A stretch of DNA of 64,000 bases from NCBI RefSeq assembly GCF_036373705.1, contig NC_089855.1, forward strand, positions 7,416,001 through 7,480,000, given 5' to 3'. The notes beneath the pieces are model-generated. The model was not told where the DNA came from and made no database searches. It saw only the letters and a list, made by a program, of their open reading frames with translations. The position numbers and the translations under genes were made by a program. This document shows, piece by piece, positions 11,101-22,239 of this stretch (position 1 is the stretch's first letter; each line of letters opens with the position of its first letter). The stretch comes from Amia ocellicauda (Eukaryota; Chordata; Actinopteri; Amiiformes; Amiidae).

Positions 11101-13898
11101 CCGGTCGGACCCCGGGTCTACGGGCCTCCGAGAAGCTTCGGTGTTTTCATTTTACTGACAAATCTGTCTGGTTTGCAGATGTGCCAGTTCTGACTAATTT
11201 GTGGATTCCCAGGACATCATTAGTGCCCGACCGCCTGCAGAAACCAGACACACAGGGCAAAGATCCATATTTAAGGGTCCCCCAAGCTGTTTATTAAAGA
11301 CAGTAACCCCTGATCCACAACATGAGCTTACAGACAATCTAACTTCCTAAGCAGTCCACCTCCGACTCTTTGCCCAAATCAGATCACATCTTCAGAGCTC
11401 AACACAAGCAGATGGACCCGAGGTCGACAGCCGTGAAAAATACAAACGGAACGATATCATGATCCATACAAAGTGTGAATGAAGAAACAACTTTAAACCA
11501 TGTTATAAACAGCTCTGACGGCCTCAGGAATCTGCCACTGTCAAAAGTACTAGAACTGCCCAGATCACAGCTGATGTAATCAATTAGCAAATCAACCAAT
11601 TAACCAATTAACAATAGAAATTAACCAGTTAACTCCACTTCACATGGTCAGTTCTCCTCTTACCTCTGTAGATGCCGTTCCAGCCACCTCTCGGACCCCA
11701 GGCCCCACGGTCTTCTAAATGACCCCCGTGATCGGACGTGAAGTACATCAGCGTCTTCCTTGACAGGTCCAGCTTTTCCACAACGTTCAAGATTCTTCCT
11801 GCGAAAGACGGAAAGATGAAAACTGTATTAATATTAAGTCCCTGTGAGTGTGTGTCCATAATAATGCATTGTGTTGTGAGGGACAGCAAATAATCACACC
11901 AACACCATGACAAGAGACCGTCGACAAAGCCTTATACAGCTCAATACATCTCGTCTTTAACTTAAAATAGCCTCCCAGACTACAGCTGGAGAATGTTAAA
12001 AGACTTAAGAATTGAGAAGAGGGTCTTATTTGATTTGTTTTGTGCATCTGCTGAACAATACCGCAAATTTAACTTAACCGTCACAGCGGAGAGATCATTG
12101 CTGGAGACTTTGTGGTTCTTCCATCGTTCTGGCCACAGGAAGGCCTCAAAGAAACATCTCACCCACCTATCATCCAGTCCATCTCTTCCACATTGTCTCC
12201 GTACAACCCATGCTTGCTCTTTCCAACAAAGTCTTTGGAGATGAACAGGGGCGAGTGGACATGGGCCAGGGAGAAGAACAGCAGGAAGGGTCTTTGTTGG
12301 TTTCTGAAATGAAATGGCACATTTGTTTGTGGGTTTGTTTTCTCAGAATTGGATCTTTTCAAACCAGTGGTGTTTAAATAAACCTTGTGGCAACCTTCTA
12401 GTTTTCAGAATAGATCAAGTCTGGACCTTCTTCTAGGGCTTTCCTGTAGTCCCTTCCCAGTCATCAGTACCTTTCGATGAAGTCTTCAGCCTCGTGTAGA
12501 AGCCGCGGCCCCAGGGTCTCCATGTCCATGGGCTGCTCGACCACGTCCCCGTCCCTCATGACGATGCAGTTCCAGGTGCGGATGAGATGAAAGGGCATCA
12601 GCCACGCCGCGAAGCCCAGGATGCAGAGCGTGGCCAACGACCCGATCACCCTCCAGCCGGTGGCCAGCAGGCCGGTCAGCCGTGCGCCGACCAGCGTCAG
12701 CACCGCCAGGCTCAGCGCAAGGGACGCACCCCACAGCTTGTCCTGCAGGTCGACCAGCACGTCCCGGCCCTCCCCAGCCCTGCAGTCGTTGAACAGCGTG
12801 AAGGGCAGCCCGTAGAAGTAATTGAACCCGTGGTTGTTGGGATGGTGGCAGTGATCAGTGCGGCTCTCGCAGTTCACACCCAAGTGCCACTTCCCTGTGG
12901 AACAGGAAAAACAAGGGTGACTGTTTGGTCTTCCTAAAAATCTGGAAAATTCAGCCATGTCAATAAAAGGTGCTTAAATGTTGCAGTAATGATTCTGATT
13001 GCTATTTATAATCTGGTGGCTGATGCCTTTGCCCAACCGTACCTACGAGTCCCGTGGTGTAGCCCTGGCGCTGCAGGATCTTGGCGAACGTGGTTTCATT
13101 GGGAGGCAGGCCACCCGCCCCCCCATTCCACAACAGCACCTGCACTCGCCCAGTGCTGCTCAGCCCTGCACAACAACACAACACAAGCCATCAGACATGC
13201 ACAGAACACAGAGGACATCAAATGGAGACGTCCTTAAGAGTGAAGCGTCCGATTACAGCCTCCATGCCAGCCTGACTAGGGTCTGTGGACGCTGGCCAGC
13301 ATTATATCAAATGGGAACTGGGCTTCAAGGCATTCAAGACAGAAAACAGGAGACGCTTCTTCACACAGCGTCACAATCTGAACAAACTCCCCAGCGATGT
13401 GGCTGAAGAGACAATTTGGGAACATTCAAAAACAGACTGGATAGGATCCTTGATCACTTAGTTATTAATGGACACCAAACGAGCACGATGGGGCGAATGG
13501 CCTCCTCTCGATTGGACACTTTCTTATGTTCTTATACACACAGACAGGGCTTGAAATTAATGGCGTCCCGTTGTCGATAAAAAAATGTGTGGGACGTTTC
13601 AACACAGACTTTGGGACGACATTCTAACATGTTTAAACACAAGGCTGATGAAACAGATAATCGCATTTAGCTTAAAAGTTCATAAACTATGAACAATTAA
13701 TTCACAGCAAGCGCTGCAACATGTTCGTTGGGTGGATGGCGGCGCATCGGGAGAACACACTCTCACACATGCGCACTGGATGGAGGGGGTTGTAATGTGA
13801 TGTGACAGATGGACAGGCCTGGCTACTGTAGATAACGGTAAAAAACATCTGAAAGAGAAAAGTATGGGCTCAAATTAGCGCCATAAGTATCTCATTAA

Positions 13899-13954
<56 letters not shown>

Positions 13955-16900
13955 AAACAAAAACAAAACTTGAGAAAAATTGATGTTGAGACCAAAAAAA
14001 AAAATCGAATGCAAAATGTATAGAAAAAAAAAATTGAAAGCAAAAAATATTAAATCGAGAGCAAAACTCGCTGCAGTCCCTGTCTTTGCTTGCGATGCTG
14101 CAATTTTTGCTTTCGCCGCCAGTTTCTTTGCTTTCGATTTATTTATTTTTGTTACGAGTTTTGGCTCCGTTTTGTCGTGAGGGCGGGATTTACAGGGAGG
14201 CGTGGATCCTGGGTCTCCATTGGTCTAGCAGGTTTGAGTGACGGTTCTTCTAACCCTATCAGTGAGCAGGTGGGCTGGTCTGGATGGTATCGACTGTCTC
14301 GGTTTCAACATCAGCGCCGGTTCAGCGACTCATTGACCCCCTGTGTGCGCAGACCTGCAGCCAAGAGCTGCACAGTCACCTACAAAATTACTGGCGCCAT
14401 TGATAAAGATGCGAATAAAAGCTGTATGATATAAACACATGTAATATGTAGAAAGCGACTGTCCACAACTTTTATTAAAAGCATGCATGGCGCTAATTTG
14501 AGCCCATAGGAAAGATCTGGAAATACAAGTATAGGATTGTGCCTTACTGCTTTTGGACAGTGCAATAAACATGTTGTAAACCGAATAGGTTTCAATGGGA
14601 AATCAGGATGTCTTAAAAATAACCGCATTTTCTCTATGGTCAGATTTTGGCTATGGGCTATTAAAAGCAAGCTAAGGAAGGCTATGTAAAACGTCCAGGT
14701 TTCAAACGATGATGCCTGGCATTAATTATTTGGGTTATGTAAATGTATAATCATTCTAAAAAGATTCTTCTTCCTCACTGTCCAGATATGTGCATTGCAT
14801 CATTCAGGCTAGTGGAACCTGGGCCAGTTGTACCAACAGGATCAGAAACAGGATCGGATCCGGATCATGAAAAAGCGGATCGTGATCCGGCTCCGCTGAA
14901 CCGAGTGTTTGATCCGACTATAAGCAGCGCTGCGGTGACTCAGCAGTTTCCTCTGGACTGAACCGGCTCCGTCTCTGTGCGTCTGTTTGAACTTCTGCCA
15001 CTCTAATGACTCATTAACCTTTCACAAAACTAGACTGTGCTGTATTGCTGACAAGTTTATTAATTAAACATTCAATGAATTAATCCGTAATCCGAAAAGT
15101 TGTCCGTCAAGGACATTGCCCATTGGATCCGGTAAAACCTCACTAAGTCCACAACCTTTCCAGTTTCTTGCACTGGTGTGCGCTCACAAGCCACCACTGT
15201 TTCTGTAACTGCTCAACTACAAACATGCACCGCAGAGCAACTCAAGAGTATTTCAAAATCTTGCAACTAAGAGAGATCCTTAACAGCTTTTAAAAAATAT
15301 GACTTTTAAGAAATGTCTTCAAGTGAAAGGGAACGCACTGAAACACATGATGTTCAGAACATCTCCATGGAATATTGTTGTTGAAGTTCGAGTTCAGTTC
15401 ATAAATTAAATGATTAATAATGTAATGGAGGTTTGTTTTTATTAAGATGCATTGTCTTTTTCTAAACACATTTAGTTTATGTAATGTCAGCTGTCTGTGT
15501 CAGACATACACACATGACTTAAATAGTGTTGCAAATAACCTAGACCCATGTCGGCATGTCAAAATGCAAAAAAACAAGTATTTTAATGTTGGGACAGGTC
15601 CAGTTCAGTGTGGGACAGTTGGAAGTGCACTTCGGGACGGTACCGGGCCAGTGAGGGGAAAAGTGAGCTGCGAGCCCTGCACACAGGCCCGTCACACCCA
15701 AGAGCACAACCCGGGCCCGAGAGAGCTGCGGGAGCGGCGGGGAGACCTGATCGGATGGCGTATCGGCCGGTCAGGAAGGCCGCTCTGCTCGGGGTGCACA
15801 GGGGCGCCGCGGCGATGTGCTGAGTCAGCTGCACCCCCTCCTGGGCGAGACGGTCGACGTTGGGGGTCCTGCAGCACAAACACACATGGAAAATAAGCTG
15901 GCGGACAACAGTCGGGTATGAATCAGCGTGGGTCTCTGACCGAAGGAACAACTTCATATTCTCCCAGATGATTGATGCTCTTTATCAAGTGAAAATTAAG
16001 TTTACTGCACTATACCACACTCGGCTCACTTGGAACGATATAGAACCAAATCAATCATCAGTTTCAGGATGAAGCCTTCCCTCCACCCCCAATAACACAT
16101 GCATGTTGTTTGGGCCTTGTTGTGTATTGTAGTGGATTTATTCTCCAGTGTCTGGAGATTGTGTTCAATGCATGCAAGGGAAGAGTCACTGATCACTCGT
16201 GAAGTGACTTGTAAAGCGCCAGCAGAAATACTTAGCAGTATTTACATGTAGTTTTGCCTGGCGTATTGTTTGGGAGGGCACACCCAATCTAATCTATCAT
16301 ATGATGTTGGTTTAAGGCAAGGGTGGCTAACCCTGGTCCTGGAGAGCCGCAATCCTGCAGGATTTCCAGGTCTCTCTTAATTACCAAATCAATGGATATC
16401 TTGAACACAGGGACATTTTGCCTAATTAAGACCCATAATTGGTTCAATTAAGCAATTCACTATCTGGATAAAACAAAAACCTGCAGACCCTGCGGCTCTC
16501 AATGACCAGGGTTATCCACCCCTGGTTTAAGGTGAAAGACGGTCTGGACGGGCTTGATTGATTGATTGATTTATTCGGAGGAAGACATCACAGCAGGAAG
16601 TCAAGTACCTGTTGCTTCAGGGGTCTTTTGTTATTTATGTAGGTAAGCCATTGACCAGCAAAACCTGGCTGTGAATGAGAGCTGACCCCAGCCATTGTCT
16701 TTATGCAAACCAGTATCTTCAGTATTTCCAAAGAGGGCTCACCTGATTGTGTCATTGCCATAACATCCCACATCGCCGATTCCCAAGTCATCCACCATCA
16801 TCAGGATGAAGTTGGGCCGAGAGTCCCGCTCCGCACGGGCAGTTTTACCCCCCACGCACAACAGCAGTGCCAGCACACACAACCTGGGACAATGGAGACA

Positions 16901-17224
16901 AAGAGCAGCTTTTTTACACGCAGATATAAGTTTCACAGTCAATGATCTTCTGGGTGAGAAGCACGTGGGAGGCATTTATGAGTCTGTGAGGACAAAGATT
17001 AAAGTGTAACCACTTCTGCGGGGCGCATTGTGCTCTTTAACTCAGGCACACAGTTTTCATAGCAATGTAAAAGAAAAAAAAGCCACAGTATGTCTATAAC
17101 GCAATCACTGCAGCCCTACAGGATTTATGTCCCACTGTCAGCCACTGCTTTCTCATTGATTTAGACCAGATTCCCCACATTATAGCACCAGCCAGCTGTA
17201 CCTTGGGTTTAGTTTGTGGTCCAT
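8101..17224 (-). CDS. arsh/arsd-like: Arylsulfatase of the STS/ARSD/ARSH group, 10 coding exons
   Basis: Sulfate-ester hydrolase of the ER/Golgi/lysosome sulfatase family, about 583 aa, the usual length for this group. Coding exons in transcript order: 17224-17202, 16883-16743, 15868-15747, 13165-13043, 12894-12471, 12303-12167, 11798-11664, 9364-9202, 8706-8585, 8462-8101. All introns are GT-AG and phases match. Residues 8-25 form a hydrophobic signal peptide. The metal-binding MVDDLGIGD lies at about 37-45. The formylglycine motif CTPSR has its cysteine at about 79. GKWHLG lies at about 137-142 and FTSDHGGH at about 343-350. Two hydrophobic helices (about 192-212 and 217-238) match the STS membrane hairpin. 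The stretch [20 protein letters not shown] and the C-terminal FPFCSC resemble human ARSD/ARSL more than STS, so I place it in the ARSD/L/F/H clade; the exact orthologue is uncertain. Exons are GC-rich and introns AT-rich. All catalytic residues I can see are intact. Confidence 0.95.
9690..10010 (+). mobile_element. Second relic of the same non-LTR element
   Basis: It shares ATGATACAGAAACTGCA, GAATGGATCCCAAGAGATG and AGACCCAGAAGATGGGAAG with the copy at the window start. It then reads [15 protein letters not shown] and ends in a (CA)n tract at 9996-10010. It lies in an arylsulfatase intron. Short indels break the frame. Confidence 0.5.
10345..10495 (+). repeat. Fish SINE-like dispersed repeat
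   Basis: It contains CATTTAGCTGACGCTCTTATC, GCGACTTACATTTGTACCC and CTTGCTCAAGGGTACAACAG, the recurring block of a repeat widespread in fish genomes. Partial copies occur at 24068-24150 and 38765-38832. Its class (SINE or DNA-element-derived) cannot be settled here. Confidence 0.55.
10880..11090 (+). promoter_or_regulatory. Promoter-like block inside an arylsulfatase intron
   Basis: On the plus strand: GCCAATCAC (CCAAT box), CCCCCGCCCCCTCC (GC box) and AAGTTAATAAAG (weak TATA-like), in that order within about 70 bp. There is no ORF downstream on the plus strand that I can assign. Confidence 0.2.
12471..12894 (-). CDS. arsh/arsd-like: Arylsulfatase long exon with membrane hairpin
   Basis: This 424-nt exon, the largest of the gene, begins with GKWHLGVNC, containing the lysine and histidine that hold the substrate sulfate. 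Next comes [18 protein letters not shown]. Two hydrophobic stretches follow, separated by about five residues; in human STS the same region forms two antiparallel membrane helices. It ends in HEAEDFIER. It contains a long antisense ORF, which is a shadow caused by the high GC3. Confidence 0.95.
13310..13545 (+). mobile_element. CR1-type LINE 3' fragment
   Basis: It matches the other local copies over GGGCTTCAAGGCATTCAAGA, CAGCGATGTGGCTGAAGAGA and GGACACTTTCTTATGTTC, ending in TTATGTTC repeats as expected of CR1 3' ends. It is 5' truncated and lies in an arylsulfatase intron. Confidence 0.7.
13863..14508 (+). mobile_element. Non-autonomous element with perfect 22-bp inverted ends
   Basis: TATGGGCTCAAATTAGCGCC at 13863 and its exact reverse complement ending at 14508 bound 646 bp. 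The ends can be read as TA + TGGGCTC, consistent with a TA target duplication. The inside has an (AT)n tract (about 13903-13951) and A-rich repeats but no coding frame. It lies in an arylsulfatase intron. Confidence 0.65.
13903..13951 (+). repeat. (AT)n microsatellite
   Basis: About 24 uninterrupted TA units inside the 13863-14508 element. Confidence 0.95.
15747..15868 (-). CDS. arsh/arsd-like: Arylsulfatase catalytic exon with formylglycine site
   Basis: The exon encodes [11 protein letters not shown] followed by [18 protein letters not shown]. The C-T-P-S-R core is the sequence read by the formylglycine-generating enzyme in the ER, which oxidises the cysteine to the catalytic aldehyde. It is bounded by an acceptor CTGCAG (15871-15869 side) and a donor CAG|GTCTCC. 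It enters with one base completing an arginine codon and leaves in phase 1. No disabling change is visible. Confidence 0.95.
16316..16530 (+). mobile_element. hAT-type MITE
   Basis: Ends read AAGGGTGGCTAACCCTGGTC and GACCAGGGTTATCCACCCCT, in inverted orientation, with AT-rich AATTAAG motifs inside. It is diverged, and I could not define its target duplication. Arylsulfatase intron 2 region. Confidence 0.55.
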
Positions 17225-17257
17225 GACTTCAACAGAGGAATGGAGACCAATAATAAC
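17202..17257 (-). CDS. arsh/arsd-like: Arylsulfatase start exon (5' UTR plus 7 codons)
   Basis: This 56-nt exon has an acceptor (TTCAACAG) at its right edge and the donor AAG|GTACAG at its left. It contains an ATG at 17224-17222 followed by seven codons (MDHKLNP) and leaves two bases, AG, that fit the phase of the next exon at 16883. Joined, they give a short polar N-region followed by [12 protein letters not shown], a good signal-peptide core. The alternative is an unspliced start at an ATG near 16975, which reads openly into the next exon. I prefer the spliced start because the acceptor TTGTCCCAG at 16884-16886 is strong. Confidence 0.6.
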
Positions 17258-17689
17258 CTGTTGAATAAAGAAAAGCCGGTCAATAGCAGGAAATCGCTTT
17301 TTTCTTGCCCAGGACCCTGCTAGTATATTTAAGTGTAACCTTTAGGCTGACACGTATTGAGTCCAGCAGCTGTGCAAGGAAAACTATATCACACCGCATC
17401 AACCCAGAGATTTCCAGGAAAGCTCCGCAGCAAATGAATGAATGGATGACAAAATAAAAAAAAATAATCAAACACTGAAGTGATGCGCTCTGCCTGCTTC
17501 TATGCCACATCATTGAAGGAATAAGAACATGCGACTAAAGTGTGCATGCGTGTAAGTTTGCAAAAATGAAACCGACAAAAGTATTAAAAGAGGGGAAAAA
17601 ATAGGTTTTGAAGCTTATTTAACAGAAAACGGTTTGATTGAGCAATAAATAAATGAGCCTTACTGTACTGTCATGCACTGCACTCTGGC

Positions 17690-17765
17690 GGAGATCCCGC
17701 AGTGACGTCTTTTAACCTTGAGTGACGTCAGGAGCGCCGCCCCTCTACCGTATATTCACATGTAC
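17690..17765 (-). promoter_or_regulatory. Putative arylsulfatase promoter with two CRE sites
   Basis: Two TGACGTC cores, at 17703-17709 and 17723-17729, lie 20 bp apart (two helical turns). Next to them is a GC-rich stretch containing GCCGCCCC. The block sits about 450 bp upstream of the start-codon exon. TGACGTC is the binding core of CREB/ATF factors. A 5' non-coding exon between here and 17257 is expected but was not pinned down. Confidence 0.4.
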
Positions 17766-19901
17766 GGCCGCGGGAAATGTACACTGATCCGTCTGTTCTC
17801 CCAAACCCCAATGTATCGGCCCGAGTTCTGCACTGTCTAGTGCAGGGATGGCGAACCTGTTTTTTGCTGCAGTGCCCCGACTCTGGTTTGTATACTTTGC
17901 TAAGTGCCAAAGGGTGCCAATGATAAATTAGGGATATAAAAGTTTATACAGGGGCTAAAGGGCATTTTAACCAATATTTATATGCATTTTTTGTTGTTGT
18001 TGGTATTAAGCAAACACGCCAACAAAACAAACCGCAATACAGAACAATCTGAAAACGATGGACAGATAGAACATCCCACCCGCCTGCGTCCACTGCCAAA
18101 ACCAACTTGTGTTTGTGTTTCGTTTGCATTTGCACTCAGTCATTACCAATGCACCCTTTTCAACGTATATTTACTTAATATCTACTGCTTTTACATTCTG
18201 TAATATAACTAAAACTGGTACATTAATTTACATTGTGTGGCACTTATGTTTTAAGAAAAAAAAGAATGCAGTGGTATCAATCTACCGTGAGTCTGTGTGC
18301 ACAAATGTACTCTACAATCAAAAGCATCATTTATTTATTTTTGAGAATTTACAGCTTTCTTTTGACAACTTTATGAAATGTTTAAATTGTCGGAGTGTTA
18401 AATATGAATGATTGTGCTCATTTCTCCATCTGATACAGGAGATACCAGTGAACAAACTGCCCTTCGCAGTGAAGCCTCTAAGAACTTTACAGATTGAAAT
18501 CAAGCAAATACATAAATAATAAAATGAAATCAACCTCAAATTATTAGTGTTAGAACCAACAGATAACACCTTGTATCATTTTTGTTGTTGTTGTTGTAGT
18601 TGTTCCTGGGTAGAAAGTGTCATTTCCTAATTGCTTATGCCTCAAAAGTATAGAAAATGGCTATCATTCCCCATAAACTTTGCTTTTGTGACCAGGACAG
18701 TGATATTTTGAAACCTATTTCCAATGAGAAAACAGGCGCATGTGTCTTTTCGTTCACATAAAGTCAGAAAAAAAAACATATGAATCCAAATCAACATGTA
18801 TTTATACTAAATACAAAAATGACTACAAAAGATTTTGAAGTGAGTAGTTTTTCGAGAATTATTATTATACTGTAAAGAAAATACCTCTGGTCTATGTCCA
18901 AGAAATGGCAGGCAGCTGTGTTTCAGAGAAGGACCCCTTGGACATCCAGCAAGGAAACCAACTGCAAACATATAGGGCTTATATTGCAAGTTGCTTTAAT
19001 TTGCATAATTGCACAAGCAAAACAGAAATGACTCCAGAAGCTCTGACCCTGTTAAACCTGTTGTGTGAAGTGATCTTAATTGATGTCAGTCGTTCTCAAC
19101 TCGGAGCTGGAGAGTGAATATGGTCCAAACAAAGGTGAATTTATTACAGTATAAACTACAGCAGAAATGAGACACACATTGTTTAATGTTGTTATGATTT
19201 ATTATGAAAAACAAAGTAGGCAAAATAAGTCTCTGCAGCATAAACCTCTTAACACTCCCACAAATACAGGAGAATTTTCTCCAGAAAAGGACAATGCTTT
19301 TCATCTGGACATGCGCTTCGATGATGCGTTTACATTTTGCTTTGGTTTATCTTAATGTGTGTGTCTTTTACTAACATCTTTAGAGCACCTGTATTGAAAG
19401 GAAAGTGTTTTGCACAAAGTAGCTTTCTACATTCATTAAACTGGCTTTAAAACTTCCTATGATATGTCAATGCACCTCACAGAGCTGTGGAAGTTCATGA
19501 ACATACAATTAGCAGTTCCAAAGAAATACTCCTTAGGCACCGTAGTGTGTAAGGCAAGGATACTGTCATAAACATTAACAGGGAAGAATACAACATGTTT
19601 CTGCTCAACAGCAACATGGGAAATCATTAATACTGTTCTTAGAATAGGATTTCACTTCAAATTAGCATGGATATTTATTTGAAGCTGATTAGAGCATCGC
19701 GTAGAATACAGCCTGACCGAAGAAAGAGTAACACACTGTATACTTCACATGTTAAGGTCATTGCACCATTGTGTGACATAGTTCACAATCTGGCGTCTTT
19801 TGAGAGTAACGCCCCTGGGAATGGAACATGGACATGTGAATCCCTGCTTACGGAAAGCACCGGCCGCACCCGCTAAACGAAAGGGAAAACCACTATGGTT
19901 A
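17766..19901. other. Intergenic spacer between GYG2 and arylsulfatase
   Basis: It has no exon I recognise. At 17840-17900 there is a hAT-like fragment (CAGGGATGGCGAACCTG). The rest is AT-rich. Confidence 0.5.
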
Positions 19902-21169
19902 CAGTGAGGGAAAAAAGTATTTGATCCCCTGCTGATTTTGTACGTTTGCCCACTGACAAAGAAATGATCAGTCTATAATTTTAATGGTAGGTGTATTTTA
20001 ACAGTGAGAGACAGAATAACAGCAAAAAAAATCCATAAAAACGCATTTCAAAAAAGTTATAAATTGATTTGCATGTTAATGAGGGAAATAAGTATTTGAT
20101 CCCCTATCAATCAGCAAGATTTCTGGCTCCCAGGTGTCTTTTATACAGGTAACGAGAAATGATCATGAGAACGGTGAGGAATCAGCCCAGAACTACACGG
20201 GAGGATCTTGTTAATGATCTCAAGGCAGCTGGGACCATAGTCACCAAGAAAACAATTGGTAACACACTACGCCGTGAAGGACTGAAATCCTGCAGCGCCC
20301 GCAAGGTCCCCCTGCTCAAGAAAGCACATGTACAGGCCCATCTGAAGTTTGCCAATGAACATCTGAATGATTCAGAGGAGAACTGGGTGAAAGTGTTGTG
20401 GTCAGATGAGACCAAAATCAAGCCCTTTGGCAGCAACTCAACTCACCGTGTTTGGAGGAGGAGGAATGACCCCAAGAACACCATCCCCACCGTCAAACAT
20501 GGAGGTGGAAACATTATGCTTTGGGGGTGTTTTTCTGCTAAGGGGACAACACAACTGCACCGCATCAAAGGGACGATGGACGGGGCCATGTACCGTCAAA
20601 TCTTGGGTGAGAATCTCCTTCCCTCAGCCAGGGCATTGAAAATGGGTCGTGGATGGGTATTCCAGCATGACAATGACCCAAAACACACAGCCAAGGCAAC
20701 AAAGGAGTGGCTCAAGAAGAAGCACGTTAAGGTCCTGGAGTGGCCTAGCCAGTATCCAGACCTTAATCCCATAGAAAATCTGTGGAGGGAGCTGAAGGTT
20801 CGAGTTGCCAAACGTCAGCTTCGAAACCTTAATGACTTGGAGAGGATCTGCAAAGAGGTGTGGGACAAAATCCCTCCTGAGATGTGTGCAAACCTGGTGG
20901 CCAACTACAAGAAACGTCTGACCTCTGTGATTGCCAACAAGGGTTTTTCCACCAAGTACTAAGTCGAAGGGGTCAAATACTTATTTCCCTCATTAACATG
21001 CAAATCAATTTATAACTTTTTTGAAATGCGTTTTTCTGGATTTTTTGTTGTTATTCTGTCTCTCACTGTTAAAATACACCTACCATTAAAATTATAGACT
21101 GATCATTTCTTTGTCAGTGGGCAAACGTACAAAATCAGCAGGGGATCAAATACTTTTTTCCCCTCATTG
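19902..21169 (+). mobile_element. Tc1-like transposon, internally deleted
   Basis: A TA-flanked 1268-bp element with inverted repeats of about 210 bp that start CAGTGAGGG / CAATGAGGG. Each arm carries an outer and an inner direct repeat (AAGTATTTGATCCCC at about 19915 and 20091, mirrored at 20969 and 21141), the IR/DR layout of fish Tc1 elements. It encloses one truncated transposase frame. It lies downstream of glycogenin. Confidence 0.9.
20159..20962 (+). pseudogene. Tc1 transposase, N-terminally truncated
   Basis: The 267-aa frame starts at an internal methionine ([17 protein letters not shown]). Full Tc1 transposases have about 340 aa. The missing part is the paired-like DNA-binding region, because the 5' leader (TTATACAGGTAACGAG) joins straight into mid-gene. 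The DDE triad is present: [17 protein letters not shown] and [11 protein letters not shown]. The region after RRRND is shortened by a few residues. Without the DNA-binding half it should not transpose by itself; it could at most interfere with or be mobilised by intact copies. Confidence 0.85.
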
Positions 21170-21458
21170 TATTTACTTTCCTGAAACAAAAAGGTTTTAG
21201 AAAGAAAAAAAAAAACAGGAAAAGAAAAGGTGCTGGTGTTTCTAGAGCTTGAGTATGACATGGAGTTGCAGACACACTTACGAATGATGCGCTTCACAAT
21301 TATGTACCGTAGTTTAGCCTTGTAAAAACATGCTTGGCCTCTCAGCGACACGGTCTTGAACCGGGTGAATATTTGCCCTCAAAGTGCAGTAAACATGGGA
21401 AGAGATCTGTTATGGCTGCTTGGTTAGAAAGAGTAGCGCGGCTCCTAAAAATGAAGGT

Positions 21459-21464
21459 TTTATT
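21459..21464 (-). terminator. Candidate glycogenin poly(A) signal
   Basis: AATAAA on the minus strand about 620 nt past the stop codon. No nearer canonical signal was found. Confidence 0.4.
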
Positions 21465-22080
21465 CGTCTTTAGGTGTTGCTGTTCTGTACATGTACATCA
21501 TAGAAACAACTTTATACATTTAAAAATTGACCAAAGCATGGAGGATGTCAAGAGCTGGCATGTCTGCTCTTCAGTGTATCAGGGCGTGTCGTGTCATAAC
21601 TTCCTGGAAAGACAGGAAAAACCAGGCTTTGTCTCTTCCCTGCCGAGTGTTGCCTGTTGTTATTTTCTCCTTTCCAACAACAGAGGACTTTAATGCACAG
21701 TGGAGATGGTCTGTGCAAATAAAAACACCATCGCTATCGATCCAGGAAAATCTAAAACGATAATATTATTATTATTAGGCGAGACAGTAATGCTAAAGCA
21801 CCATCGCACATAATGACTCGAGTTGCATTGAATAGCTCTTGTAATCTGTGTTTCCGCTATCCTGGCAGTTATGACACAATATATCCTGAAACGCTGAAAA
21901 AGCAGACATCCCGGCTTCTGAAATCCTGCATTATTTGATGAGTTGTCCATTTGGAAATGTTGAAAGTGGTTAATATGATAACATCAAACCTAAGTGCTGT
22001 ACAACTTATCTACACACTACAGCAACACGTAAAGACGCATCAAACCACAATTCCAGGAAAGGGACTAGTTTCCCTTCATT

Positions 22081-22239
22081 CTACTCCAGAAACTGGTCCA
22101 GTTTCTTCTTGATGTTGTCGAAGGCGTCCTTGCCCATGTAGTCCATGTGCCCTTGCTCCCACTCCCTCCTGTGGTCCGGGCTGGACGTCTCTGCTTCAAG
22201 GTTGATGGAGAGCTCGGACGCCTTGGCCACCAGGTCCAT
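22081..22239 (-). CDS. gyg2: Glycogenin terminal exon, glycogen-synthase-binding tail
   Basis: It begins after TTCCCAG with [17 protein letters not shown] and ends with the tail that glycogenins use to hold glycogen synthase, followed by TAG at 22083-22081. It is separated by a 3.8-kb intron from the preceding exon (26119-26009), whose donor is CTG|GTACAA. That donor is the weakest of the gene; an alternative would be read-through to a stop near 25928. Confidence 0.93.
   Translation of the reverse strand: MDLVAKASELSINLEAETSSPDHRREWEQGHMDYMGKDAFDNIKKKLDQFLE

Noticed and set aside
12587..12937. 116-aa plus-strand ORF
   Set aside because: Antisense shadow of the 424-nt arylsulfatase exon.
14810..14960. 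GATC-rich stretch (AGGATCGGATCCGGATC) resembling clustered binding sites
   Set aside because: Short palindrome-rich sequence without regular spacing; no known motif beyond the GGATC repeats.
15447..15896. 149-aa plus-strand ORF
   Set aside because: Overlaps the formylglycine exon in antisense, with low-complexity Arg/Gly/Pro content and no recognisable domain.
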